A stretch of DNA of 64,000 nucleotides from Actinomadura rubteroloni (GTDB lineage Bacteria; Actinomycetota; Actinomycetes; Streptosporangiales; Streptosporangiaceae): assembly GCF_002911665.1 (NCBI RefSeq), contig NZ_MTBP01000002.1:1488001-1552000 (forward strand). The letters are read 5' to 3'. The notes below the pieces were generated by a model that was not told where the DNA came from, did no database searches, and worked only from the letters and a program-made list of their open reading frames with translations. Both the position numbers and the translations under genes were made by a program. Positions 25,040 to 34,182 of the stretch are shown piece by piece (within the stretch, counting starts at the first letter, position 1; every line of letters starts with the position of its first letter).

Positions 25040-26014
25040 ATGCCCGATGACAAGGCCGACTGGCTGCTCTACACCGGCCGCCGCGAACCGCACGACGGTA
25101 TCGACCGGCTGCCGAAGGCGCCGCGCTGGCGGCGTTTCGACGGCGGGCCGCCGCTGCCGCCGGTCGCCGGGGGTTCGGGCAGCGAGCACCGGGCGACGAC
25201 GTATCTGCCGTCCGAGGACGCCGTCCAGCAGGTGAACGCGGCCCTCTACCTGCGGCGTCCGCTGCTGGTGACCGGGCCGCCGGGGACGGGCAAGTCGACG
25301 CTGGCGTACGCGGTGGCGCACGAGCTGATGCTCGGGCCGGTGCTGCACTGGCCGATCACGAGCCGGGTGACGCTGCGGGACGGGCTGTACCAGTACGACC
25401 CGCTGACGCGCCTGTACGCGGCGGGCCGGGAGCCGGAGCAGGACGACGACATCGGGCGCTATGTCCGGCTCGGTCCGCTCGGCACCGCGCTGCTCCCCTA
25501 CGCGCGGCCCCGCGTCCTGCTCATCGACGAGATCGACAAGAGCGACATCGACCTGCCCAACGACCTCCTCACGATCTTCGAGAAGGGCGAGTACGAGATC
25601 CCCGAGCTGGCGCGGCGCGCGGACTCCACCGCGTCGGTGCTTAGCGCGGACGGCCCGCGCGTCACGGTCGACGGCGCGGCGGTGCGGTGCGCGGCGTTCC
25701 CGTTCGTCGTCATGACCAGCAACGGCGAGCGCGAGTTCCCGCCCGCGTTCCTGCGCCGCTGCATCACGCTGGAGCTGCGGCAGCCGACCGGCGCGGACGA
25801 GCTTTCCGCGATCGTCCGCGAGCACCTCGGCGACCTGGCGGACGAGAGCGAGGACCTCGTCCGGCGGTTCCTGGACCGGTCGGCGACGGGCACGCTCGCG
25901 ACCGACCAGCTCCTCAACGCCGTCTATCTGTGCCGCCACGCGGACGCGCCGGACCGGGCCGCGCTCGCCGACCGGATCATGCCGTATCTGGGCGGCGCCG
26001 CCGATGACGATTGA
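25040..26014 (+). CDS. MoxR-family AAA+ ATPase (conflict system)
   Basis: A 324-residue AAA+ ATPase. Walker A is GPPGTGKSTLAYAVAHE (K85), Walker B LLIDEIDKSD (D163, E164), sensor 1 VVMTSNGEREFPPAFLRRC with the arginine-finger region, and a C-terminal helical lid. The length and the insert between Walker A and B fit MoxR-type regulators, which work as chaperone-like remodelers with vWA partners. It sits between a VMAP protease (1-bp gap) and the vWA protein (11-nt overlap), so the three are one translational unit. It probably gates the effector protease in an ATP-dependent manner; this is family-based inference. Confidence 0.93.
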   Translation: MPDDKADWLLYTGRREPHDGIDRLPKAPRWRRFDGGPPLPPVAGGSGSEHRATTYLPSEDAVQQVNAALYLRRPLLVTGPPGTGKSTLAYAVAHELMLGPVLHWPITSRVTLRDGLYQYDPLTRLYAAGREPEQDDDIGRYVRLGPLGTALLPYARPRVLLIDEIDKSDIDLPNDLLTIFEKGEYEIPELARRADSTASVLSADGPRVTVDGAAVRCAAFPFVVMTSNGEREFPPAFLRRCITLELRQPTGADELSAIVREHLGDLADESEDLVRRFLDRSATGTLATDQLLNAVYLCRHADAPDRAALADRIMPYLGGAADDD

Positions 26015-29000
26015 CCGGTTCCGCACCGTCCTCGGTGCGGCCGGAGTGGAACCGGACGCGGTCGAGCTGAGCGAGATGCTCTGGCTGGCCGCCCACCTCC
26101 CCGCGTCGCAGGCGCCGCGGGCGCGGCCCGAGCGGGAGCCTGACGCGGCGGATCCGGCGCCGCTTCCCGCCGTGCCGCCGCCTCCGCCCCCGGAGCCGCC
26201 GGCGGCGCTGCATCCGCGCGGCGCCCCGACGGAGTCCGCCGGGGACGCGCTGTCGGTTCTGGTGCCGACCGCGCCGATGCTGCCCGACCCGCTGGCGGTG
26301 CAGCGGGCGCTGCGGCCGTTGAAGCGGCGGATCCCGTCGCGGACGGCCCGGGAGCTGGACGAGGAGGCCACGGCCGCCCGCATCGCCGACACCGGCCGGT
26401 GGTCGCCGGTGATGGTCCCCGCGCCCGAACGCTGGCTGACCCTCACGCTCGTGGTGGACACCGGGCCGACGATGGGGCTGTGGCGTCCGCTCGCGCGGGA
26501 GCTGGCCGAGACGCTGGTGCGGCAGGGCGCGTTCCGGGACGTCCGGGTGGTGTTCCTGGCCCGGTCGGGGCGTGTCCTGTCCGGCGGTCGCGCGCTGGAC
26601 CCGTCCACGCTGCTGGACCCGACGGGACGGCACGCGATCCTCGTCCTCAGCGACTGCTCCGGGCCGCACTGGTGGGACGGCGGCGCGCGGCGGACCGTGC
26701 GGCGCCTCGCGTCCGCCGGGCCGGTCGCGATCCTCCAGCCGCTGCCCGAACGTTTGTGGCGGCGGACGGCGGCGCCGACGCTGCCGGGGCTCGCGGCGCT
26801 GCCGCGTCCGGCCGCGCCGAACCGGGACCTGCGGTTCGTCCCGTACGACGGGGACGCGCCGGACGGCCTGCGCGTCCCGGTGCTGCACGCCGCGCCGCGC
26901 TGGTTCGCGGGCTGGGCGCGGCTGCTGGCCGGGGGCGGACCGGAGGCGACGGCCGTCGCGGTGTTCCCGCCGAACCCGCCGGCCGCGTCGCCCGTCCGGC
27001 GCGAGCGGGACCTGCCGATCGGGGACCGCGTGCGGCGGTTCCTGACGTCGGCGTCGCCAGAGGCGGCGGAGCTGGCGGCGCATGTGGCGGTGTCGGAGCC
27101 GTCCCTGCCGGTGATGCGGCTGATCCAGCGGCGGATCCTCGGCGCGTCCGGGCCGGCGCAGCTCGCGGAGGTGCTGCTGAGCGGGCTGCTGCGGCCCGTC
27201 GCCGGGGAGGACGGACGGTACGCCTTCGTGCCCGGCGCCCGCGACGCCCTGCTCGCGACGCTGCCGCGTCCGGCGGCGCAGCACACGCGGTACGTGCTGC
27301 GGGCGATCTCCGCCGAGATCAAGCGCCGCGCCGGGACGGCCGCCGAGCACTTCCCCGCCCTGCTCCACTCCCCCGGCGGGACCCACACGATCACGACGGA
27401 CGACCACGAGTTCGCCCACGTCGGCCCGGGAACGCGCGCCCACCTCCAGCCCGGCGCGCCCCGCACCGAGACCGTGGCACAGCTCCGCTGCGCGGTGGCG
27501 GCCGAGATCATACGGTCGGGCGACCCGTTGCACAGAACGTTCAGGCTCCAGAGCATCCTGCTGGATGCCGGTGCGCTGGCGAGGCTGCCGCCTCCGGACC
27601 TCCGTCACGACGGTGACAGGATCGTGGCCACATACCCGGCGGACGTAGGGCCGCGCCAGATCATGGGCCTTCTCCTTCCCGCTCTGCGCATGACTCTGGA
27701 TGGGCACAACAAATACGCCACGGAGCGTGTCCGGCTGCGCGTGGTGTTCCACGCCGGCTCACTGCCCGAAGTCGAGAACGTTCAAGACCCGGCTTTCGAG
27801 AGATTGGATCTTCTGCTCCGGACGCTCGCGTACCGCGAAAGCCTGAACGGGCGGGGCACCGAATTCGCTTTCCTCGCGTCGGACGAGCTGGTCGGAGCGA
27901 TCCGCGCCGAGGCCCCGGACGCCGATGTCACCGCGCGGCTCACGCGCGTTTCCGTCGCCGACGGCGTCACCGCGTGGTTCGGGTCGGGGGACGGTGAAGA
28001 GGACCCCACGCGGACGATCGTCTTCGCCGACGTGACGGGCTTTTCGTCACCGCACCGCACCGAGGGCGCCCGCCACCGAATCCGCCAGGTGATGTTCAAT
28101 CTCCTGCGCGGCGCCTTCGACGCGGCGAACGTCGTCTGGAACGACTGCCACGTCGAGGATCGCGGGGACGGGATGCTCATCGTCGCACCGCCCGGCGTGC
28201 TCGCCGATGCCCTGCTGGCCCCCATGCTGCCGAACCTCGCCGAGTCGTTGCGACGCCACAACGAGCGATCGGACGCGCCGGAGAGCTTCCAACTGCGCGT
28301 GGCGCTGGACACCGGCGTCGCCGTGTCCGAGCGGAACTCCCTGTTCAGTACGGCCATCATCGAGGCGGCCCGGATGCTGGACGCGCCGGAGTTCAAACAG
28401 CGAGCGGCCGACTCCAACGCCGACCTCGCCTTCATCACCTCCGAGGCTCTCTTCGAGGTGCTCATCGACGGCAGCGGGCGTCCTCTCGTCCCGTCGCGTT
28501 TCACCCAGGTGCCCATCGACGTGAAGGGCGAGCAGATCACCGCGCGGATGCGACTCTGGGACAGCACCGACGACGAGCCCCCCGCCCCCGTCGCGGCTTC
28601 CGTCGCACTCGGCCGGGACAACTCCGGGGAGCCGGTCGTCCTCGACCCGCTCGCGGACGGCCCGCACGGCCTGATCCTCGGCGCGATGGAAGAACGCGGC
28701 CCCGTCCTGCGCACGATCGTCGCGGCCCTGCCGCCCGCGGTGGACGTCATCGGGCTCGCGCTCGGCGAGAGCGCGTTCACGGAACGGACGGGCGGGTTGG
28801 TGCGGGTGGCGTCCGAACTGCTCGGCGACGAACAGCGCAGGAACGCTCTCCTCGCGATGCTGGTCGGCGAACTCGACCAGCGCCGAGGCGACGCCCGCGT
28901 CACCCCGCCCCTCGTCATCATCGTCGACCTGTCGCTCACGCTTCCGACGCATCTCCCCGAGTTGATCCGCCTGCTGCGCCAGATCGCGTCCAGCGGCGCG

Positions 29001-31316
29001 GCGGTCGGTGTTCACCTGATCCTCGCCGCGACGGAACTGGAGAACACGTCGCAGTGGAACTCGCTGCTGCCCCTGCTGAGCTGGCGCCTCGCCGCCGGTC
29101 CCATCACGCCCCGCGATTCCACGAGACTCTTCTCCCGCGCCATTCGCCTCACCCCCGGCGCTGCCTACCTGACCCGCGCCGACGAGCCCGGCCGCGTCGT
29201 GCACATTGCGCAGGCGGACAGCGCTTCCTTCGAGCCCCCGCGAGACGAGGCGGAGATCCTTCGGAACCGCGTCCAACTCGCGCGCGCTCTCTTTGACGCA
29301 GGCGATCTCACGCAAGCCCGCGAGGCTGCTCTTGCGGCGCTCGACAGAGCTCTGCGGCCGAGCGAGGAGGCCCCGGAGAATTTGGATCTTCGCGAACAAG
29401 CGGCGGACGTCGTGGCCAGGATCGCCCCCGACGACTCGGTCGCCGTCTATCGGGAACTCGTGCGGGACTCCGAACGTCTCGTCGGAAAATGGCACGCGGA
29501 CACGTTGCGGCGAAGATTGTCCCTTCGGAGTCTTCTCCTCAAGAAAGGGCCGTGGGAGGCAGCCCGGTCGGTCGCAGAGGAGCAAATCCAGGCGCTCCGC
29601 GATGGTGCGACCGACGACCCGGGTCTTCTTCCGACGCTCGCCGGTGAACTCATCGATTACTCGTCGCTGCTTTTTGACGGCGAACAGAAGAACGAATCAC
29701 TGCGCGCGGCAGATGAGGCGTTCACGCTTCTCCTGACGTACACCGAGACGAATCCTCAGTCGACATCTTCAACCATCTCGTATGCTTTTCAACGCCTGTC
29801 CGACTACTACTGGGAATTCGGACGACCGAACGAGGCCGTGGCGACGATAGCCAAGGCCGCCGATTTCCGGCGGCGCCTGGTGGATGATAACGGAAACAGC
29901 CATGCATCACTTTCGCCCGCCCTCTTCATTTACGCCGAGCGCCTGGAGGCGGTGGGCAAGACGCGTGAGGCTCTCGACGCCCTGGCCGAAGCGCTCGCGA
30001 ACCTGAGGAGCCCGACGCCCCTGTCACTCGGCGTCGGGTGGACCAAGCTGGCGCGAACCTTCGCCGGGCGGCTTTCGACCGAGGGCGCCGATGCTCCGAT
30101 CGAAGCTCTCCGTACGTTGGTCCCGGCGCTTCGGAGTTTGTACGCCGAGAGCCCCGACTACTTCCGCGAAACGCTCGGCGAGCTGCTGGAGGACCTCGGC
30201 GGCCGTCTGGTCGATGCCAGGCGATGGGCGGACGCGTCGCCCGTGATCGAAGAGGCCGTGCAAATTCGCCGCGAGCAGCACGGGAAGTCATATGGGGATG
30301 CTTCCGCCCTGCTCGCTGCGGATCTCGTTGTGCTGGGACGCGTTCTGACCCATGTCGGCCGGATCGAGGATGCCGTCGACTCCTGCACGGAGGCTGTCCG
30401 GCTGTTCCGGGATCTGGATGACGGGTCCGGGCAGGCCCGGGCGGTGAGCGGTCTCGGTGTCGCCTTGCGCGCTCTCGGACGGTTCGAGGACGCGCGCGAG
30501 CACTTCCGGACGGCGGCGTCCATCGCTCGGGACGCCGACGATCTCGACGTCCGGGTCGAGGCGCTCGCCGACGAAGCCCGCACCTTTGCGATGGAACAGC
30601 GCGATGAGGATGCCGTGAGCGTGCTTCGGGAGGCCGCCGACATTTGCCGGGAGGCCGAGGAGCCTGTGCGGGAGAGCACGCTTCTCAATGAGATCGGGCG
30701 TACCGAACGAGTGCGGCAGCAGTTTGAGCGAGCCGTCACAGCGCACCGCGAAGCGTTCCATCTCGCGCAGCGCATCGGCGACCGGAAGCTGGAGGCGGAG
30801 TTCGCGTCCGAACTCGTCCGGAGCCTGATCGACAACGGAGGCCTCAGTGAGGCTGCGGCCGTCCAGCGGCACGCGATCGACGTGCACCGGGTGCTCAAGG
30901 ACCGTTCGGGTGAGGCGGACGGCTGGCGGCGGCTCGGCCGGATCGAGAATGACGCCGGACACGTGTCGGAGGCCGCGGTCGCCTACGCGAAGGCCATCGG
31001 CTGTTTCGTGCTGGCGGGGAACCGTGCGGCGGCCGGAGAGGCCATGAACCAAGTCGCGGAGGCGCGGCTCGTGCTCGGCGACGGCGAAGACGCGCTCGAC
31101 GCCGCGAACGACGCCGTCGTCGTCTTCCGTGACCTTTCTCGCGCGGAACCGCGCCACGACAACGGGCTCGCGCATTCCCTCTTCTTGCGCCGGCGCATCT
31201 TCGAGAGCATCGGACGGCCGGACGACGCGGCGGCGGATGAGCGGGAGGCGCTACAGATCCGCGCACGGCTCGAAGGCGAGTCCAGCGGGGATGAGGCGCC
31301 GCCGGACGCCGGCTAG
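26004..31316 (+). CDS. giant vWA conflict protein: vWA, two cyclase-like modules, FtsK-like module, TPR array
   Basis: A 1770-residue multidomain protein. Residues 1-35 and about 145-490 match SAV_2336-type proteins: a vWA-like domain with LVVDTGPTM (D152; a degenerate metal site) followed by a helical region (LPVMRLIQRRIL, LAEVLLSGLL). Two related modules follow (about 500-640 and 668-860), each with GD-containing IVA strand, LLLPAL/MLPNL helix, LRV(V/A) and (A/T)LxS(D/E)xL. The second has FADVTGF (D676) and RGDGMLIV (D722), the two metal aspartates of class III nucleotide cyclases. A module at about 880-1075 resembles FtsK/EccC ATPase domains but reads GAMEERGP where Walker A should be. TPR-like repeats fill about 1085-1765. 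The start overlaps moxR by 11 nt; the stop overlaps a convergent marR gene by 4 bp. Confidence 0.88.
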   Translation: MTIDRFRTVLGAAGVEPDAVELSEMLWLAAHLPASQAPRARPEREPDAADPAPLPAVPPPPPPEPPAALHPRGAPTESAGDALSVLVPTAPMLPDPLAVQRALRPLKRRIPSRTARELDEEATAARIADTGRWSPVMVPAPERWLTLTLVVDTGPTMGLWRPLARELAETLVRQGAFRDVRVVFLARSGRVLSGGRALDPSTLLDPTGRHAILVLSDCSGPHWWDGGARRTVRRLASAGPVAILQPLPERLWRRTAAPTLPGLAALPRPAAPNRDLRFVPYDGDAPDGLRVPVLHAAPRWFAGWARLLAGGGPEATAVAVFPPNPPAASPVRRERDLPIGDRVRRFLTSASPEAAELAAHVAVSEPSLPVMRLIQRRILGASGPAQLAEVLLSGLLRPVAGEDGRYAFVPGARDALLATLPRPAAQHTRYVLRAISAEIKRRAGTAAEHFPALLHSPGGTHTITTDDHEFAHVGPGTRAHLQPGAPRTETVAQLRCAVAAEIIRSGDPLHRTFRLQSILLDAGALARLPPPDLRHDGDRIVATYPADVGPRQIMGLLLPALRMTLDGHNKYATERVRLRVVFHAGSLPEVENVQDPAFERLDLLLRTLAYRESLNGRGTEFAFLASDELVGAIRAEAPDADVTARLTRVSVADGVTAWFGSGDGEEDPTRTIVFADVTGFSSPHRTEGARHRIRQVMFNLLRGAFDAANVVWNDCHVEDRGDGMLIVAPPGVLADALLAPMLPNLAESLRRHNERSDAPESFQLRVALDTGVAVSERNSLFSTAIIEAARMLDAPEFKQRAADSNADLAFITSEALFEVLIDGSGRPLVPSRFTQVPIDVKGEQITARMRLWDSTDDEPPAPVAASVALGRDNSGEPVVLDPLADGPHGLILGAMEERGPVLRTIVAALPPAVDVIGLALGESAFTERTGGLVRVASELLGDEQRRNALLAMLVGELDQRRGDARVTPPLVIIVDLSLTLPTHLPELIRLLRQIASSGAAVGVHLILAATELENTSQWNSLLPLLSWRLAAGPITPRDSTRLFSRAIRLTPGAAYLTRADEPGRVVHIAQADSASFEPPRDEAEILRNRVQLARALFDAGDLTQAREAALAALDRALRPSEEAPENLDLREQAADVVARIAPDDSVAVYRELVRDSERLVGKWHADTLRRRLSLRSLLLKKGPWEAARSVAEEQIQALRDGATDDPGLLPTLAGELIDYSSLLFDGEQKNESLRAADEAFTLLLTYTETNPQSTSSTISYAFQRLSDYYWEFGRPNEAVATIAKAADFRRRLVDDNGNSHASLSPALFIYAERLEAVGKTREALDALAEALANLRSPTPLSLGVGWTKLARTFAGRLSTEGADAPIEALRTLVPALRSLYAESPDYFRETLGELLEDLGGRLVDARRWADASPVIEEAVQIRREQHGKSYGDASALLAADLVVLGRVLTHVGRIEDAVDSCTEAVRLFRDLDDGSGQARAVSGLGVALRALGRFEDAREHFRTAASIARDADDLDVRVEALADEARTFAMEQRDEDAVSVLREAADICREAEEPVRESTLLNEIGRTERVRQQFERAVTAHREAFHLAQRIGDRKLEAEFASELVRSLIDNGGLSEAAAVQRHAIDVHRVLKDRSGEADGWRRLGRIENDAGHVSEAAVAYAKAIGCFVLAGNRAAAGEAMNQVAEARLVLGDGEDALDAANDAVVVFRDLSRAEPRHDNGLAHSLFLRRRIFESIGRPDDAAADEREALQIRARLEGESSGDEAPPDAG

Positions 31317-31798
31317 GGAAGGGTGCCGAGTTCTTCTCGGGCGGTGGTGCGGAGGCGGCGGAGGGCGGTGGCGAGGGACGCGCGTTCTTCGGAGGTGAGC
31401 GGGCCGGCGAAATGGCGGCGCAATGTCTCGGCGTGGACGTACAGGGCTTCGGCCAGTTTGGTCTCGCCGGCCTCGGTGATCGCGACGTTCTGGCGGCGGC
31501 GGTCGCCTTCGGCCGTCGTGCGGACGACCAGGCCCTGCGCCTCCATCCGGTCGATCAGGCGGGTCATGCCGCCGCTGGTGAAGGTGAGCTGGCCCGCGAG
31601 CGTGCCCATCGTCGCACGGCACGCGTCGCCCGTCGGGGACAGCCGCAGCAGCACCTCGAACATCGAATGCTTGATGCCGCAGCGGCGTTCCAGTTCGCGG
31701 TTCGCGACGCGTTCCAGCAGTGTCGCCGCACCGAGCAGCGACCCGAACTCCCGGACCACGTCCGGGACCACGGCCTCGTCCGCAGTCTCCATCGCCAT
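31313..31798 (-). CDS. MarR family transcriptional regulator
   Basis: A 161-residue winged-helix regulator. LTFTSGGMTRLIDRMEAQGL (about 67-86) is the recognition helix and the following VVRTTAEGDRRRQNVAITEAG is the wing; flanking helices form the dimer. The start ATG at 31798 has GGGGAGGC upstream. It converges on the vWA gene with a 4-bp stop overlap and lies 109 bp upstream of the mce operon 3' end. Its target is unknown; there is no adjacent divergent gene that would make an obvious partner. Confidence 0.92.
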   Translation of the reverse strand: MAMETADEAVVPDVVREFGSLLGAATLLERVANRELERRCGIKHSMFEVLLRLSPTGDACRATMGTLAGQLTFTSGGMTRLIDRMEAQGLVVRTTAEGDRRRQNVAITEAGETKLAEALYVHAETLRRHFAGPLTSEERASLATALRRLRTTAREELGTLP

Positions 31799-31907
31799 GC
31801 CTCCCCGTTGCCCCCGACTCCTACAGTCGCCCGAGTTCCCGGCTTATTCCCTCCCCGACGGCGAACGCCCCGCGCGGCGGGAGCCGGGCGGGGCGCCTCG
31901 GCGCCGG

Positions 31908-32837
31908 TCAGTTCTTCTTCGTCGGGGACGTGCTGGGGCTCGCCGTGGGGAGCGTGGAGCCGTTCTGGTTCTGCGCCTGAGTCTGGTCGTTCTCGCCGGA
32001 CGCGTACTGCTTCGTCACCTTCCACCTGCCGCCGATCTTGGCGAGCGCGAGGCGGATGAGGTTCGCGGGGGCCTGGGTGGCGCCCTGCGGGGTGCTGCCC
32101 TCGATGTCGACCTGGACGACGGCCGTCGCGAACTTGTCGTTGACGTCCCCGACGAACACGGCCACAGACCGGGACGTCAGCGACGCCGTGGACTGCCCCG
32201 ACTTGAACGTGTTGACGATCCCGGGCGCCGTCTGGTTCTTGTACCGGTCGAGCAGGTCGCCGCCCATGAGCTTCTCGGCGGCGGCGATCTGCTGCTGGTA
32301 GTTGGACGCGTTGTAGTTCGCCGCGACGTCCCCGTACTGCCGGGCGATCTTCGCGACGGCCGCGCGCTCGTCCGCCTCGGACGCCTTGCCGCTCGCCGAC
32401 CGCCACTGCCAGACCGCGAGCGACGCGAGGACGGCCACGACGACGATCAGCGCGACGGCCTGCGGCAGCGGGAGCCCGAGCAGCACCGGACGGGCGGGAG
32501 CGGGAGCCTCCGGCTCGTCCTTCGCGGCGGCCTTCTCCAGCTTCGGCGCGGGCTTCGGCGCGGCCTTCGCGGCGGGCGCGGGCTCGCCCTCGGGCTCGTC
32601 CTCGGCGTCGATGCGGGCGAGGACGTCGTCCAGTTCCTCGTCGTCCTCGATCACCTCGATGACGCGGACGCGGCGCTTGCGCCGGCCCGTCCCGGACGCC
32701 TCGGGTGCCTCGGGTGCTTCGGACGCCTCCGACGGCTCGGTCGAGGACGCGGCGGGGGACTCCTCCTCGGCCGCGACCTGCGCGGTCTCGGCGACGTCGT
32801 CGGCGTCGCCGGTGTCCCGGTTGGTCTTGGCTGTCAC
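31908..32837 (-). CDS. Mce-associated membrane protein
   Basis: A 309-residue protein. The first 120 residues are cytoplasmic, low-complexity Glu/Ala/Pro/Lys sequence with an ETAQVAAEEESPAA-like acidic run and a basic RRKRRVRVIEV block. One membrane helix follows (about 135-157, LPQAVALIVVVAVLASLAVW), then an NTF2-like domain outside (DVAANYNASNYQQQIAAAEK, VQVDIEGSTPQG, RWKVTKQY). This is the Mas layout typical for the end of mce operons. The GTG at 32837 has GAGGAG eight bases upstream. It is the last gene of the operon, 25 bp after the final mce gene. Confidence 0.85.
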   Translation of the reverse strand: MTAKTNRDTGDADDVAETAQVAAEEESPAASSTEPSEASEAPEAPEASGTGRRKRRVRVIEVIEDDEELDDVLARIDAEDEPEGEPAPAAKAAPKPAPKLEKAAAKDEPEAPAPARPVLLGLPLPQAVALIVVVAVLASLAVWQWRSASGKASEADERAAVAKIARQYGDVAANYNASNYQQQIAAAEKLMGGDLLDRYKNQTAPGIVNTFKSGQSTASLTSRSVAVFVGDVNDKFATAVVQVDIEGSTPQGATQAPANLIRLALAKIGGRWKVTKQYASGENDQTQAQNQNGSTLPTASPSTSPTKKN

Positions 32838-32862
32838 TGCGCGCACTCCTCGGTTTCGGGGG

Positions 32863-34182
32863 TCAGTTCTTCCGGCGTCGCGGGCGCCGAAGCGGCACGC
32901 GGAGGCGGGTGAGGCGTGCCACGGCGGGCACATAGCCCGCGACGACCCGGATCAGCACCAGCAGGGCGAGGACCGGAGGAACGTACATTAGCCAACCCGG
33001 CACTCCGGTAGAAGGGCCGTCACTGTCGGTGTTCGCGACGTTGGCGGCGTTCACCGGACGATCCAGCGCCGGGTCGTGGGTGGGAATGGTCGCGCCGGGG
33101 TCTTTGGCCTTGTAGGGCGCCTGGGCGCCGACGTGCGGCGTGCTGCCGTCCGGGCACGTGATCGGGGCGTTCACGCCGGGCTGCGGCAGCGGGTACTTGT
33201 ACTCCAGCGTGGCGGTCGTCCGCAGAGTGATCATGAAGACGACGTTCAGAACCGGCTTCCCGCCCGCCGTACCGATCACGTTGTGCAGAACGGTGTTCAG
33301 AGTGGGCGCCGCCGCGAGAACGGACGACAGGTCCTTCAGGTAATCGCGGTTGTACCGAGTGATCCCCAGGGTCCCGAGCGAGTCCACCGTGCACTCGAAG
33401 TTCTGCCCGCTCCGTTCGAGCAGCCCGTTCACCGTCGAGAGCAGGCCGGGCCCGCGATCGCGCAGTTCGGCGAGCTGCCCCCGGACCCGGCCGAGCGCGG
33501 CCGTCACGGCGGCGAGGTTGTCGATGCCCGCGCCGAGGCTGCCCCGGTTGGCGTTGAGGACGTCCCCGATCCGCCCGAACTCCCGCGTGAGCCGGTCCAG
33601 CAGCTCACTGTTGGCGGCGAACGTGGCCGAGAGCTGGTCGCCGCCGTCGATGATCTGGCGGAGGGAGTCCTCGCGTCCGGCGAATCCGGCCGCCAGCTCG
33701 TGCGTGAGGATCTTGGCGTCCGCCGGATTGATCGCCTTCAGCGAGTCCACGACGGCGGCGAACAGGTCCCCGTACTTGGGCGGAACGGACGTCCGGCTCA
33801 CCGGGATCACCGACCCGGGCTTCAAGGCGGGCGCGTTCGCCCCGGACGGCCCGGGGGTCAGCTCCACGACCGGCTCCCCCACCGCCGACTTGCGCGCGGC
33901 GGCGGCCCGGACGCCCGCGGGCACCTTCACCCCGCGGTCGATGTCGAGTTTGACGACGACCCGGTCCTTCACCAGCCGCACCGAGTCGATCTTGCCGATG
34001 CGCAGCCCGAGATAGTCGACCTCGAAATCGGGATGCAGGCCGGGCGACGACTCGAACTCCACGACCAGCCGGTACGGACGGTCGATGAAGTCGAAGTGCA
34101 CCACGTTCCGGAACGCCCACACGACCATGACGGCCGCGAGCGCCGCGAACACCGCGAGGTTGATCGTCAGCCGCCGCGTCAT
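32863..34182 (-). CDS. Mce family protein (MceF position)
   Basis: A 439-residue Mce protein with an N-terminal membrane anchor (about 7-27), the MlaD/Mce beta domain (about 33-115, VDYLGLRIGKIDSVRL and VGEPVVELTPG) and a long helical coiled-coil region (about 130-290) that builds the channel needle. A second membrane helix near the C-terminus (about 392-415) and a basic tail are unusual for the family. FECTVDSLGTLG and a Cys near residue 334 may form a disulfide. It is the sixth mce gene; start ATG overlaps the upstream stop (ATGA). It would act in lipid or sterol import across the envelope. Confidence 0.9.
   Translation of the reverse strand: MTRRLTINLAVFAALAAVMVVWAFRNVVHFDFIDRPYRLVVEFESSPGLHPDFEVDYLGLRIGKIDSVRLVKDRVVVKLDIDRGVKVPAGVRAAAARKSAVGEPVVELTPGPSGANAPALKPGSVIPVSRTSVPPKYGDLFAAVVDSLKAINPADAKILTHELAAGFAGREDSLRQIIDGGDQLSATFAANSELLDRLTREFGRIGDVLNANRGSLGAGIDNLAAVTAALGRVRGQLAELRDRGPGLLSTVNGLLERSGQNFECTVDSLGTLGITRYNRDYLKDLSSVLAAAPTLNTVLHNVIGTAGGKPVLNVVFMITLRTTATLEYKYPLPQPGVNAPITCPDGSTPHVGAQAPYKAKDPGATIPTHDPALDRPVNAANVANTDSDGPSTGVPGWLMYVPPVLALLVLIRVVAGYVPAVARLTRLRVPLRRPRRRKN

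Noticed and set aside
24548..27556. A 1002-codon minus frame antisense to the conflict operon.
   Set aside because: Low-complexity Ser/Arg/Ala sequence without motifs, while the plus strand encodes three well-recognised proteins.
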